Positions 7,913-16,723 of a stretch of DNA of 58,607 nt are shown here, piece by piece. Both the position numbers and the translations under genes were made by a program. A model generated the notes under the pieces. It saw nothing but the letters and a program-made list of their open reading frames with translations. It was not told the origin of the DNA and made no database searches. The stretch spans positions 1-58,607 of the forward strand of contig JAZLAU010000042.1 in the NCBI GenBank assembly GCA_045613305.1, written 5' to 3'. The DNA comes from SFTJ01 sp045613305 (lineage in GTDB: Bacteria; Bacteroidota; Bacteroidia; Bacteroidales; Muribaculaceae). Each line of letters starts with the position of its first letter. Positions within the stretch are counted from its first letter, which is position 1.

Positions 7913-9731
7913 TGTCTTTTTCTTTTCTTAATCCTTTGTCAATCAATGTATTAACCACCAATAAGGCTTTCTTTTCGCCTATCACAGCAGCAATTTGCTC
8001 CAAGGTGGCCTCACCAACCTTTTTCATGCTTTTGAAATGCTTTATCAGTGTTTCGTGGGTTTTTGGCCCTAATCCTTTCACGTCATCAAACACCGAACTC
8101 AACTGGCTCTTGCTTCTGCGATTTCGGTGATGAGTTATACCAAATCGGTGAGCCTCATCGCGCAGATGCTGCACCACCCTGAGCGACTCGCTATTCTTGT
8201 CGATGTAAAGCGGAACGCTATCGCCCGGGAAATAGATTTCTTCTAATCGCTTGGCAATGCCAACAAGGGCAATCTTGCCTCGCACGCCTATCTCATCAAA
8301 GGCTTCTACGGCTGCGCTCAACTGGCCCTTTCCGCCGTCCACAACCACCAGTTGCGGCAAGTCTTCGCCCTCTTCAAGCAGCCTGGTGTAACGTCGCTTG
8401 AGCACTTCGCGCATCGACGCAAAATCGTCGGGGCCTTCAACGGTCTTAATGTTGAAATGGCGATAATCTTTTTTCGAAGGTTTGGCGTTCTTAAACACTA
8501 CGCACGATGCCACCGGATTGGTGCCTTGTATGTTGGAGTTGTCAAAACACTCAATGTGACGTGGCAACTCATTCAAGCGGAAATCGCGCTGCATGGTGAC
8601 AAGTGTGCGCGTAACTCGCTGCTCGGGATTGAGTTTCTCCATGCGTTTCAGTTTGTCCACTTTATACTGCTTTGCGTTATTAAGCGACAACTCGAGCAAT
8701 TTCTTCTTATCGCCGCGTTGCGGCACAAGGAAATTAACGTTGCTGAATTCGGCATCGGGCACTACCGACACCACCACATCTTTCAACTGCAACGAAAAAC
8801 GGTCGCGCAATTCATCGATGGCTATCGACATCAGTTCTTCGTCGGTTTCGTCAAGGCGTATCTTATACTCAATTGTCACGGCTTTCACAATCGAGCCATT
8901 GCGCACATGCATGAAATTGATGTAGGCAGCATATTCATCGCGCAGCAAGGTAAACACATCAACGTTGTGCAACTGCTGACTCACCACTTCGCTCTTTGCC
9001 CTATATTTATCGATGAGCAGGAATTTTTCTTTCAAAATCTGCGCTTCTTCAAAACGCAGTTCCGAAGCCAATCGTGTCATCTCTTGCATGAGGTGTTCGG
9101 TGAGTTCACGGGTATCGCCGTTTAAGATTTTCTTTATACCATCAATGTATTCGCCATACTTTTCTTTACTCACCAAACCGTGGCAGCAACCTTCGCAATT
9201 CTTAATGTGATATTGCAAGCAAAGCGATATTTTTTTCCTTTGTATGCTGTCGTCGTTAATTGCATGCGTGCAGGTGCGAATAGGATAAATCTTCCTAATC
9301 ACATCGAGCACCACGCGAGCCATATTGCTGTGTGCATACGGGCCGTAAAAACGAGCCCCTTTGGCCGGCGTGTTGCGGGTAATAAAAACCCGGGGATATG
9401 CCTCATTGGTGACACATATCCACGGGTATGACTTATCGTCTTTGAGCAGCACATTGTAGTGCGGCTTATATTCCTTTATTAAACTGTTCTCAAGGTGCAA
9501 GGCATCTTCTTCGGTCGACACCACGGTATACTCCATGTCGTGAATGTTTCGCACAAGCATATTGGTTCGGGCCACCGAGTGCACTCTGTTGAAATAACTG
9601 CTCACTCGGCGTTTCAGATTCTTTGCCTTACCCACATATATCACTACTCCATCGCGATTATAATAGCGATACACTCCGGGCGATTCGGGCAGCAAACTAA
9701 TCTTCAATTTCAATTCTTCGCTTGCCGACAT
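7866..9731 (-). CDS. uvrC: UvrABC excinuclease subunit C
   Basis: Nuclease subunit of nucleotide excision repair that makes both incisions around the lesion bound by UvrB. About 621 residues: N-terminal GIY-YIG nuclease (SPGVYRYYNRDGVVIYVGKAKNLKRR, 15-95), a Cys-rich segment (CLQYHIKNCEGCC), the UVR UvrB-contact region (about 195-230), the RNase H-like C-terminal nuclease (ECFDNSNIQGTNPVAS, VVDGGKGQL), and a tandem HhH at the end (VKGLGPKTHETLIKHFKS). The ATG at 9731 is preferred over an in-frame TTG at 9758; it has AAAGG just upstream. The last about 15 residues are a low-complexity tail over dtd. Confidence 0.96.
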   Translation of the reverse strand: MSASEELKLKISLLPESPGVYRYYNRDGVVIYVGKAKNLKRRVSSYFNRVHSVARTNMLVRNIHDMEYTVVSTEEDALHLENSLIKEYKPHYNVLLKDDKSYPWICVTNEAYPRVFITRNTPAKGARFYGPYAHSNMARVVLDVIRKIYPIRTCTHAINDDSIQRKKISLCLQYHIKNCEGCCHGLVSKEKYGEYIDGIKKILNGDTRELTEHLMQEMTRLASELRFEEAQILKEKFLLIDKYRAKSEVVSQQLHNVDVFTLLRDEYAAYINFMHVRNGSIVKAVTIEYKIRLDETDEELMSIAIDELRDRFSLQLKDVVVSVVPDAEFSNVNFLVPQRGDKKKLLELSLNNAKQYKVDKLKRMEKLNPEQRVTRTLVTMQRDFRLNELPRHIECFDNSNIQGTNPVASCVVFKNAKPSKKDYRHFNIKTVEGPDDFASMREVLKRRYTRLLEEGEDLPQLVVVDGGKGQLSAAVEAFDEIGVRGKIALVGIAKRLEEIYFPGDSVPLYIDKNSESLRVVQHLRDEAHRFGITHHRNRRSKSQLSSVFDDVKGLGPKTHETLIKHFKSMKKVGEATLEQIAAVIGEKKALLVVNTLIDKGLRKEKDNENSNTTSAESIGND

Positions 9732-9799
9732 ACCTTTCTTTTCCTTAAAAAAACGCAATCACCTTGTCTGATTGGGAAGAATTCCCCGCAAGATGTTTT

Positions 9800-10333
9800 T
9801 TAGTAAACTATCATTGCATCAACCGGCACTTCGGCAGGGAACAATTTGCGGCCTTCAAGTGCCGATAATTCTACGATGAAATGGATGTAAATCTTTTTTG
9901 GATTCATCGACTTCACCAACTCGTAAGCAGCAAGCATGGTGCCACCGGTGGCAAGAAGGTCGTCATGTATTACCACGATGTCATCGCTGCAAATAGCATC
10001 TTTGTGAATTTCGATAGTGTCGGTGCCATATTCCTTTGCATAGGTTTTGCTAACTGTGTCGGCAGGCAATTTGCCTGGCTTGCGCAATGGCACAAAACCA
10101 GCGCCAAGTTCGCGTGCAAGCACAGAACCACCGATAAATCCGCGCGCTTCAATGCCCACAACCTTGGTTACTCCAAGATTTGAATATCTTTCTACAATGT
10201 TTTCCGAAACTATTGCCATACCTTCGGCGTCCTTAAACACCGTTGTCAAGTCGCGGAATAAAATACCTTTTGTAGGGAAATCTGGTATGTCTCTGATAAG
10301 ACTCTTTACCTTTTCAATCTTTGCTTGTTCCAT
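9800..10333 (-). CDS. apt: adenine phosphoribosyltransferase
   Basis: Purine salvage enzyme: adenine plus PRPP gives AMP and pyrophosphate. The 177-residue protein has the typical start (IRDIPDFPTKGILFRDLT), the adenine-binding IEARGFIGG region, and the PRPP motif VVIHDDLLATGGTMLAA. Length matches the family. It follows a 50-bp gap after mnmG that contains the parS site, and is followed by uvrC after 68 bp. Confidence 0.96.
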   Translation of the reverse strand: MEQAKIEKVKSLIRDIPDFPTKGILFRDLTTVFKDAEGMAIVSENIVERYSNLGVTKVVGIEARGFIGGSVLARELGAGFVPLRKPGKLPADTVSKTYAKEYGTDTIEIHKDAICSDDIVVIHDDLLATGGTMLAAYELVKSMNPKKIYIHFIVELSALEGRKLFPAEVPVDAMIVY

Positions 10334-10359
10334 ATATGTTTTGTTGTTTGTTTTACCTA

Positions 10360-10375
10360 TGTTCCACGTGAAACA
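10360..10375. promoter_or_regulatory. parS: parS centromere-like ParB-binding site
   Basis: TGTTCCACGTGAAACA matches the bacterial chromosomal parS consensus TGTTNCACGTGAAACA at every position. It lies in the 50-bp gap between mnmG and apt, outside any coding frame. In most bacteria such sites cluster near oriC and nucleate ParB for chromosome segregation; the adjacent mnmG (gidA) is also an origin-proximal gene in many species. No other full-consensus copy was noticed in the window. Confidence 0.85.
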
Positions 10376-10383
10376 ATTTTGCT

Positions 10384-12261
10384 TTATCTTCTTAGCAATA
10401 AGAGCAATATATTGATGTCGCTTGGCGAAATTCCCGGAATTCTCGATGCTTGTGCCACAGTTTCGGGGTCGATGCGCTCCAATTTCTGGCGGGCTTCGGT
10501 CGACAGCGCATTAATTTCGCTATAATTAAATTTGCCTTTTATCTTCAGGTTTTCGAGACGGCGAATCTTGTCGGCTATAACTTGTTCGCGATCGATGTAG
10601 CCCTGATATTTAATTTTTATTTCGGCGGCCTCGATGATTTCTTCTCGACGAGCTTCTTCTACCTTTGCCAATTCGGCGGCAAATGGCTCAATCATTGTTG
10701 CAAGTATTTCAATGTTTAATTGCGGACGCAATATCAACTCATAAAGTTTCAAGCCTTGCTTCAAAACTGGCATTCCAGCTTTCTCAAGCATCGGGTTGAT
10801 AATGCTTGCCTTCACAGAAAACTCTTTTGTGAAATTGATGATATTTTCCACTTGCTCGCGTTTCGATACCATCAAATCATAGCGTTCTTGTGTAGCCAAA
10901 CCTATGTTGTAAGAGCGTTCTGTTAGGCGCATGTCGGCATCATCTTGGCGCAGCAAAATGCGATACTCTGCTCGCGAAGTAAACATTCTGTATGGCTCGT
11001 CCACGCCCTTTGTCACCAAGTCGTCAATCAGCACACCTATGTAGGCTTCGTCGCGACCAAGCACAAAAGGTTCGCCGCCCACCACGTTTTGGTGCGCGTT
11101 GATACCTGCTATCAAGCCCTGCCCGGCTGCCTCTTCATAACCTGTGGTGCCATTAACCTGACCTGCAAAAAACAGGTTGTTGATGCGCTTGGTTTCGAGT
11201 GTATGTTTTAGTTGTGTAGGGTCGAAAAAGTCATATTCTATAGCATAGCCCGGACGATAAATCTGTAAATCCTTAAACGCCGGAATCTTGCTCAATGCCT
11301 CAAACTGTATGTTCCATGGCAACGACGAAGAGAATCCGTTAAGATACATTTCTTGGGTTGTTTCGCCTTCGGGTTCTATAAACAATTGATGCTCGGTTTT
11401 GTCGGCAAAGGTGACAATCTTTGTTTCGATGCTCGGACAATAACGTGGGCCGATTGACTGTATCTGCCCATTATACAACGGCGATTCCGACAATCCGCTA
11501 CGCAACACTTCGTGCACCTCTTCGTTGGTGTAAACGATGTAACAAGGGCGTTGCTTGAGTTTACGGCTTACTGTTGGCAGATAAGAGAATTTGTGAAAAT
11601 CGTCGTCGCCGTGCTGCACTCCGGTCAATTCATAATTAATGCTTCGCGCGTCGAGTCGCACCGGTGTACCAGTTTTCATGCGGTCGGTTGCAAAGCCCAA
11701 TGAGCGCAATTGCTCGGTGATGCCGTGGCTGGCAGGCTCGCTGATGCGACCGCCTTTCATCTGCACCGGTCCAATGTGCATTAGTCCGTTTAAGAATGTT
11801 CCGGCAGTAAGTATCACGGCTTTGGCGTTAAACTGAACGCCCACCGAAGTCTTCACTCCGGCAACCTTATCGCCGTCGAGCACCAATTCGGTCACCGAAT
11901 CTTGCCACATCGAAAGGTTAGGGGTGTTCTCAACCACATTGCGCCATTCTTCCATGAACTTTGCACGGTCGCTCTGCGCGCGTGGGCTCCACATGGCAGG
12001 ACCTTTGCTGCGGTTTAGCATACGGAACTGAATGGCCGAACGGTCGGTCACAATCGCCATTTGGCCGCCTAAAGCGTCAATTTCGCGCACTATCTGACCC
12101 TTGGCTATGCCGCCAACAGCCGGATTACAACTCATCTGCGCTATCTTATTCATATCCATTGTGATAAGCAGGGTAGATGAACCCAAATTTGCAGCTGCGC
12201 ATGCTGCCTCACAGCCTGCATGGCCTGCGCCTATCACTATCACATCGTAGTCATACCTCAT
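10384..12261 (-). CDS. mnmG: tRNA uridine-5-carboxymethylaminomethyl modification enzyme MnmG
   Basis: FAD/NADH-dependent half of the MnmEG complex that modifies the wobble uridine (U34) of several tRNAs. The 625-residue protein starts with the Rossmann FAD motif VIGAGHAGCEAA and has the GidA signatures CNPAVGGIAKG and GPRYCPSIE. It also has a C-terminal helical domain that ends in PETVAQASRIPGISPSDINILL. Length and motif order are normal. It starts 3 bp after the ybeY stop, hence is co-transcribed with it. Confidence 0.98.
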   Translation of the reverse strand: MRYDYDVIVIGAGHAGCEAACAAANLGSSTLLITMDMNKIAQMSCNPAVGGIAKGQIVREIDALGGQMAIVTDRSAIQFRMLNRSKGPAMWSPRAQSDRAKFMEEWRNVVENTPNLSMWQDSVTELVLDGDKVAGVKTSVGVQFNAKAVILTAGTFLNGLMHIGPVQMKGGRISEPASHGITEQLRSLGFATDRMKTGTPVRLDARSINYELTGVQHGDDDFHKFSYLPTVSRKLKQRPCYIVYTNEEVHEVLRSGLSESPLYNGQIQSIGPRYCPSIETKIVTFADKTEHQLFIEPEGETTQEMYLNGFSSSLPWNIQFEALSKIPAFKDLQIYRPGYAIEYDFFDPTQLKHTLETKRINNLFFAGQVNGTTGYEEAAGQGLIAGINAHQNVVGGEPFVLGRDEAYIGVLIDDLVTKGVDEPYRMFTSRAEYRILLRQDDADMRLTERSYNIGLATQERYDLMVSKREQVENIINFTKEFSVKASIINPMLEKAGMPVLKQGLKLYELILRPQLNIEILATMIEPFAAELAKVEEARREEIIEAAEIKIKYQGYIDREQVIADKIRRLENLKIKGKFNYSEINALSTEARQKLERIDPETVAQASRIPGISPSDINILLLLLRR

Positions 12262-12264
12262 AAC

Positions 12265-12696
12265 TTATATAGCATTTTTGGGGAGAATGGCAAGTGCCTC
12301 ATTCTCATGCATTTCCATAATTTCTCTCTCGCCCGGACCTTTGTCGTTGATTCCGCACAAATGCAAAACTCCATGTATCACAACTCGCATAAGTTCCTCA
12401 TTATAAGTGCGTTGAAACAATTCCGCATTGGTTGCAATAGTGTCGAGCGATATAAACATGTCACCACTTATTCGCTTACGGTTGCTGTAGTCGAATGTTA
12501 TGATATCGGTGTAATAGTCGTGTTGCAGAAACTGACGATTCACCTCCAATATTCGTTCATCGTTGCAAAAGATATAGTTCAAGTTGCCCACAACTCGCTG
12601 ATGGTCGTGCGCAACCTGCTCAATCCACTCATTAACAGCCGATTGATTAATTTTTGGCAACTCAACTCCTTGAGTTTGATAAATGATTTCTGACAT
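12265..12696 (-). CDS. ybeY: endoribonuclease YbeY, rRNA maturation
   Basis: Zinc-dependent RNase needed for 16S rRNA 3'-end processing and ribosome quality control. The 143-residue protein has the family core: ICNDERILEVNRQFLQHDYYTDIITFDY, GDMFISLDTI, and the metal motif HGVLHLCGINDKGPGE. In E. coli the third ligand is a His after GYD; here that place is Asn-Asp-Lys, a substitution also typical of Bacteroidetes members (from memory). It is the first gene of the operon; the -7 box TATCTTTG lies about 15 bp upstream. Confidence 0.95.
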   Translation of the reverse strand: MSEIIYQTQGVELPKINQSAVNEWIEQVAHDHQRVVGNLNYIFCNDERILEVNRQFLQHDYYTDIITFDYSNRKRISGDMFISLDTIATNAELFQRTYNEELMRVVIHGVLHLCGINDKGPGEREIMEMHENEALAILPKNAI

Positions 12697-12711
12697 ATTT
12701 GCAAAGATACA

Positions 12712-12719
12712 AGTTTTCG
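12712..12719 (-). promoter_or_regulatory. -7 box for the ybeY-deoC operon
   Basis: On the minus strand this reads TATCTTTG, an exact TAnnTTTG match, 15 bp upstream of the ybeY ATG, implying a very short leader. A -33 TTTG is not evident at ideal spacing. Confidence 0.55.
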
Positions 12720-13775
12720 TTGATTATTGATTATCAACACCTAAAGAAAATCATACATCTAATTGTAATATTCTTTCGCCTCTCAAAATAGTTCCTCGCC
12801 TACTAACTCCGCAACTGACACCTCCTCCAAAACCGCCGTTCGAAAAATTTCACCGGCCAGCAGAGCATTGCCTCAAATTTTTTCTTCTGGCCTCATGCCT
12901 TCACTTCGGCTCGCACCTGGCAACGCAAATTTCCGGCCCAGCCGCAAAGCATATCTTTTTGACCTCCGATAAAATTCATCATCTCCGTTTCGCACAAAAT
13001 TTCTTCTATTCGCGCCAACACTCTTGCTCGAACACGAAAAAATTCTTCGACTGGAAAATTTTCGCTGCCTTAATCTCAAAAATCGCAAAAATGCCCGCTT
13101 CTGTCTAAAATTTTAACATTCAGGCAAAAAACGAATTTTTCTGAAAAATTTCCCCAACAAGCCAAATTTAATCGTTATAACTGATTTTCAGCCATTTACC
13201 AAAAATTAAACCCTCCGAGAATTTAAAATTTTTCATTCACCCCGTCAATCGGTCGGAATTTTTTGCAAATTTTGGCATCATTTTCCTCATCTTCAATCCT
13301 CTTGCCTAAAAAAATCTTGCACCAAGCGAGCAACTCTCATTAAAATTTGCGCGATGCTAATTTTTGCAAAAAAATTTCTTTCACTCAAATTTTTCGAAAT
13401 TCTGTCATCAAGCAAAATTTTCTGCTCACCTCTCGCCCGCTCAAAATTTTCAAAAATCACCACATCTTACTTTTTTGATATTTCTCGTTACCGAAAAAAA
13501 TCACTTCGCTTACATTTTTACGTATTAACATTTCCCAAGTGCAAAAACATATGGCTCTAAATTTTTCACTCCAATTTCACAAGTCGGGAAAATCGTGCGA
13601 CACATAAAAAACAGAAAACACAAATTTTCATCAATAATATTATTCCGCATTGGCAGCAGCAATTTTTTAAAACGAGAAATTTTCAGATGCACAAAAAAAC
13701 CAAAAGTTTTCCAAAACAACTCACTTGCTTGGGCGCAAATCGCAAATCGCGGCTTCAATTTGTGGCAACATTTAC
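12720..13775. other. 1.1-kb gene-free block rich in AAATTT motifs
   Basis: No convincing gene: the open frames here are short, overlap on both strands and have no start context. By eye there are about 18 AAATTT hexamers between 12845 and 13685, often as CAAAATTTTC, separated by GC-richer DNA at irregular intervals of tens of bases. One DnaA-box-like TTATCAACA occurs at 12731-12739. AAATTT is an intrinsically bent, minor-groove-narrow sequence, so a nucleoid-protein binding or structural role is conceivable; a decayed gene is the alternative. Confidence 0.6.
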
Positions 13776-13806
13776 TTGCATTGCGCCAATGTTGTCGCTA
13801 ACTTTG
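13776..13806 (+). promoter_or_regulatory. promoter of the MATE gene
   Basis: TTG (13776-13778), 20 bp, TAACTTTG (13799-13806). The expected transcription start falls almost on the ATG at 13812, so the mRNA may be leaderless. Confidence 0.65.
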
Positions 13807-13811
13807 CACCT

Positions 13812-15227
13812 ATGAAAGCAAACTCCAAAGACAGTCTGTTATCGCTAATCCGCACAGGCCGCCCCATGAGCATGCGGCAGCAATTGTGGCTCACAGCCTA
13901 TCTGAGCGCGCCTGCCATCATGGCTCAAGTGTCGGCCATAGCCATGCAATATATCGATGCTGCGATGCTCGGACGCCTCGGCGCCAACGAAGCTGCGTCG
14001 GTAGGATTGGTGTCGACCACCACTTGGCTGTTCAACGGTTTGGCAGCCGCATTTGCCACCGGGTTTTCCGTTCAGGTTGCCCACTTCATTGGAGCAAACG
14101 ACTATCGCGGTGCACGGCAAGTGGTACGACAAGGCATAACCATGGCACTGTTTTTTGGATTGCTTATCGCAACAATCGGTTCAAGCATAAGCCATCATTT
14201 ACCTTTATGGCTCGGCGGAAACCAAGACATCTGTAGCGATGCATCCACCTATTTTCTTATTTACAGCTGCACTTTACCATTTTTGCAATTATGCCTTGTG
14301 GCAAGTTGCATACTTCGTTGCAGCGGAAACATGAAAGTTCCGAGCATGCTGCTCATTTTGATGGACCTGCTCGACGTGGTGTTTAACTATTTTCTCATCT
14401 TCCCTACCCACCACTTCACCATCGGCGGCATCACCATCAGCCTGCCCGGCGCCAACCTCGGCGTAATGGGTGCAGCAATGGGCACAGCCGGAGCAATAAT
14501 TGTGGTAGGGGCATTGATGATGTGGTCGCTGGTGCGACGCTCGCCCGACCTCAACCTGTGGCACGAGCGAGGCAGTTTCAAACCCACGCTGCAGTGCCTG
14601 AAACGAGCTCTTAAAATCAGCGCACCGATGGGACTCGAACGCATGGTGATGTGCGGCGCACAAATCATGATAACCGCCATAGTGGCACCACTCGGCACCA
14701 TAGCCATCGCCGCCAATTCGTTTGCCGTGACAGCCGAAAGTTTGTGCTACATGCCTGGCTACGGCATCTCCGAGGCAGCCACCACGCTCATCGGGCAAAG
14801 CATAGGTGCCAAACGCCGAACGCTCACCCTACAGTTTGCCAAAATCACCGTCGCGCTGGGCATTGGCATCATGACCGTAATGGGCATCGTGATGTATGCA
14901 GCCGCACCGCTGATGATGCAAACACTCACCCCGCACCCCGACATCATAGCCCTCGGCACCGAAGTGCTGCGCATCGAAGCCTTTGCCGAGCCAATGTTTG
15001 CCGCTTCGATAGTGTGCTACGGCGTTTTCGTAGGCGCCGGCGACACGCTCTTCCCAAGCGCCATGAACTTTGGAAGCCTGTGGCTCATTCGCCTTACACT
15101 ATCGCTGATTTTAGCGCCTACAATGGGCCTTCAAGGAGTGTGGATTGCCATGTGCATCGAACTATGCATGCGCGGACTCATGTTCCTGGCGCGCCTCCGT
15201 TGGGGCAACTGGCACCACCTTAAGTGA
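13812..15227 (+). CDS. MATE family multidrug/Na+ antiporter
   Basis: Inner-membrane exporter of 471 residues with about 12 predicted helices in two homologous halves. These include QLWLTAYLSAPAIMAQVSAIAMQYIDAAMLGRLG at the start and LGVMGAAMGTAGAIIVVGALMMWSL in the middle. The motif MLGRLGANEAASVGL and second-half YGISEAATTLIGQSIGAKR fit the NorM/DinF type that exchanges Na+ or H+ for cationic drugs or metabolites. The ATG at 13812 was chosen because the promoter -7 box ends 5 bp before it; upstream in-frame codons would be untranscribed. Substrate cannot be predicted. Confidence 0.92.
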   Translation: MKANSKDSLLSLIRTGRPMSMRQQLWLTAYLSAPAIMAQVSAIAMQYIDAAMLGRLGANEAASVGLVSTTTWLFNGLAAAFATGFSVQVAHFIGANDYRGARQVVRQGITMALFFGLLIATIGSSISHHLPLWLGGNQDICSDASTYFLIYSCTLPFLQLCLVASCILRCSGNMKVPSMLLILMDLLDVVFNYFLIFPTHHFTIGGITISLPGANLGVMGAAMGTAGAIIVVGALMMWSLVRRSPDLNLWHERGSFKPTLQCLKRALKISAPMGLERMVMCGAQIMITAIVAPLGTIAIAANSFAVTAESLCYMPGYGISEAATTLIGQSIGAKRRTLTLQFAKITVALGIGIMTVMGIVMYAAAPLMMQTLTPHPDIIALGTEVLRIEAFAEPMFAASIVCYGVFVGAGDTLFPSAMNFGSLWLIRLTLSLILAPTMGLQGVWIAMCIELCMRGLMFLARLRWGNWHHLK

Positions 15228-15260
15228 CAACTCCTTACATCAAACTTACTTCACTTTATT

Positions 15261-15292
15261 TTTGGTAAATGCATTCACATTTACTAAATTTG
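15261..15292 (+). promoter_or_regulatory. promoter upstream of exported protein gene
   Basis: TTTG (15261-15264), 20 bp, TAAATTTG (15285-15292): a perfect Bacteroidetes promoter, about 32 bp before the ATG at 15325. Confidence 0.75.
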
Positions 15293-15324
15293 ACATACTA
15301 TTAACACTTAAAAAACACCGTGTC

Positions 15325-15879
15325 ATGAAACGCTTATTTGGATTATTGTTAACATTGGCATTGACTATGCCAGTTTTCGCACAAGATGCAATAGAAGTTA
15401 CTAAATTTCTCGGAATCCCGGTTGATGGATTTAAGCCTGAAATGATTAAAAAACTCAAGGCCAAAGGTTTTACTGAAGACTCAAACGGAGATCTCACCGG
15501 CGAATTTAATGGAACTGAAGTATATATAAATCCTGTTACAAACAACAATAAAGTATATCGTATAGGCCTTGTAGATATAAATTCCAAAAGCGAAGGTCAA
15601 ATTATTATCCGTTTCAACCAACTTTGCCGTCAGTTTGAAAACAACCAAAAATATGTTAACCTATTGGGCGACCAAACCATACCCGATGACGAAGATATCT
15701 CATATGAACTAACTGTCAATGATAAACAATACCAAGCAGCATTTTATCAAAAACCAGAAGATGATAACATCTTAAACAGATTGGTATGGTTTACAATTCG
15801 TAAAGATAGGCGTGGTAAATACTACATCTTAATGTTTTACGACAACAAGTTAAATGAAGCCAATGGGCAAGACCTGTGA
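15325..15879 (+). CDS. exported protein of unknown function
   Basis: 184 residues with a clear Sec signal peptide (MKRLFGLLLTLALTMPVFAQ) and a periplasmic or secreted body without recognised motifs. The start is set by the promoter just upstream. The mature part contains an ITGEF-like beta segment (DGDLTGEFNGTEVYI is approximate; residues 50-65) and charged loops, consistent with a small alpha/beta fold. I do not recognise a family. Its stop overlaps the next gene by 26 bp in another frame, so the two are probably translated from one message. Confidence 0.8.
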   Translation: MKRLFGLLLTLALTMPVFAQDAIEVTKFLGIPVDGFKPEMIKKLKAKGFTEDSNGDLTGEFNGTEVYINPVTNNNKVYRIGLVDINSKSEGQIIIRFNQLCRQFENNQKYVNLLGDQTIPDDEDISYELTVNDKQYQAAFYQKPEDDNILNRLVWFTIRKDRRGKYYILMFYDNKLNEANGQDL

Positions 15880-16597
15880 TGCGCTGCAGCAGTGGCAAGA
15901 TGAGTTGCGAGCAGTCATACAGCCCGAAAAACAGGCCATCTTGAGCAGTTTCTTCAAGTGCGGCAAAGGGCAGTATGGTGAGGGCGACATATTTCTGGGC
16001 ATCACCGTGCCCAACAACCGCGCCATCTCCTCGCGCTACTCTCAAGCGCCACTCAGCACCATAGAGCAAATGCTGCAAAGCCCCTACCACGAATTCCGTC
16101 TGGCGGCCCTCATTGCCCTGGTTCGACGCTTCGAACGCTGCAAGGCCAACGACGACCAGCGCTCGGAGATAGTGCAACTATATCTTAATAACACCCCGTA
16201 CATCAACAATTGGGACCTCGTTGACCTCTCTTGCCCCAAGATTATAGGCCCTTACCAACTGGCACACCCCGAAGCCGACATTCTGCACTCGCTGAGCCGC
16301 AGCAGCCGCCTTTGGGAACAACGCATAGCCATAGTATCGACGTGGAGCATAATCCGCGCCGGCCGCTACGACTACACCACCACCATAGCCGAGCGATACC
16401 TTACCCACAGCCACGACCTCATTCACAAGGCCACCGGATGGATGCTGCGCGAAGTGGGAAAGCACCACAAACCCACGCTTCTGGGCTTCCTCAGCCAGCA
16501 CGCACACCGCATGCCCCGCACCGCATTGCGCTACGCCATCGAACGCCTCTCACCCGCCGAACGCACCCACTGGTTAGCCATAAAAAAGACCGAATAA
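15854..16597 (+). CDS. AlkD-like DNA alkylation repair protein (HEAT repeat)
   Basis: 247-residue all-helical protein of the DNA alkylation repair (AlkC/AlkD) family, HEAT-like glycosylases that remove bulky or cationic alkyl purines. Family landmarks are FFKCGKGQYGEGDIFLGITVP near residue 35-55, SPYHEFRLAALIALV, the NNWDLVDLSCPKIIG segment that holds the catalytic Asp, and KATGWMLREVGKH. The ATG at 15854 is chosen; another ATG follows 9 bp later. Its last codons (LAIKKTE, stop) are part of the 117-bp sequence repeated at 20641. Confidence 0.9.
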   Translation: MKPMGKTCDALQQWQDELRAVIQPEKQAILSSFFKCGKGQYGEGDIFLGITVPNNRAISSRYSQAPLSTIEQMLQSPYHEFRLAALIALVRRFERCKANDDQRSEIVQLYLNNTPYINNWDLVDLSCPKIIGPYQLAHPEADILHSLSRSSRLWEQRIAIVSTWSIIRAGRYDYTTTIAERYLTHSHDLIHKATGWMLREVGKHHKPTLLGFLSQHAHRMPRTALRYAIERLSPAERTHWLAIKKTE

Positions 16598-16690
16598 CAT
16601 CCCCGCCCAAAGAGCGAGTTTTTCATAGACTAATAAGCAATTATTCCCCTCGCAGAAAGCATCAAATTTCACCCACTTTCTGCAACTATT
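16574..16690. repeat. 117-bp direct repeat, copy 1 (gene-end copy)
   Basis: Starts in the last codons of the AlkD-like gene (ttagccataaaaaagacc) and extends past its stop. It matches 20641-20757 in the same orientation; I count about 11 mismatches by eye. It contains the hairpin GCAGAAAG/CTTTCTGC (16652-16659, 16676-16683), which could be the gene's terminator. Confidence 0.85.
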
Positions 16691-16723
16691 TTTACATACT
16701 GTTGTTTCTTTGGCGTTAATATC

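Noticed and set aside
12720..13775. Possible oriC in the AAATTT-rich block
   Set aside because: Only one DnaA-box-like sequence (TTATCAACA at 12731) was found and no dnaA, dnaN or DUE-plus-box cluster; proximity to parS alone is not enough.
13354..13801. Short overlapping frames of 60-77 codons on both strands
   Set aside because: Mutually overlapping, no promoter or start context, composition driven by AAATTT runs; not convincing genes.
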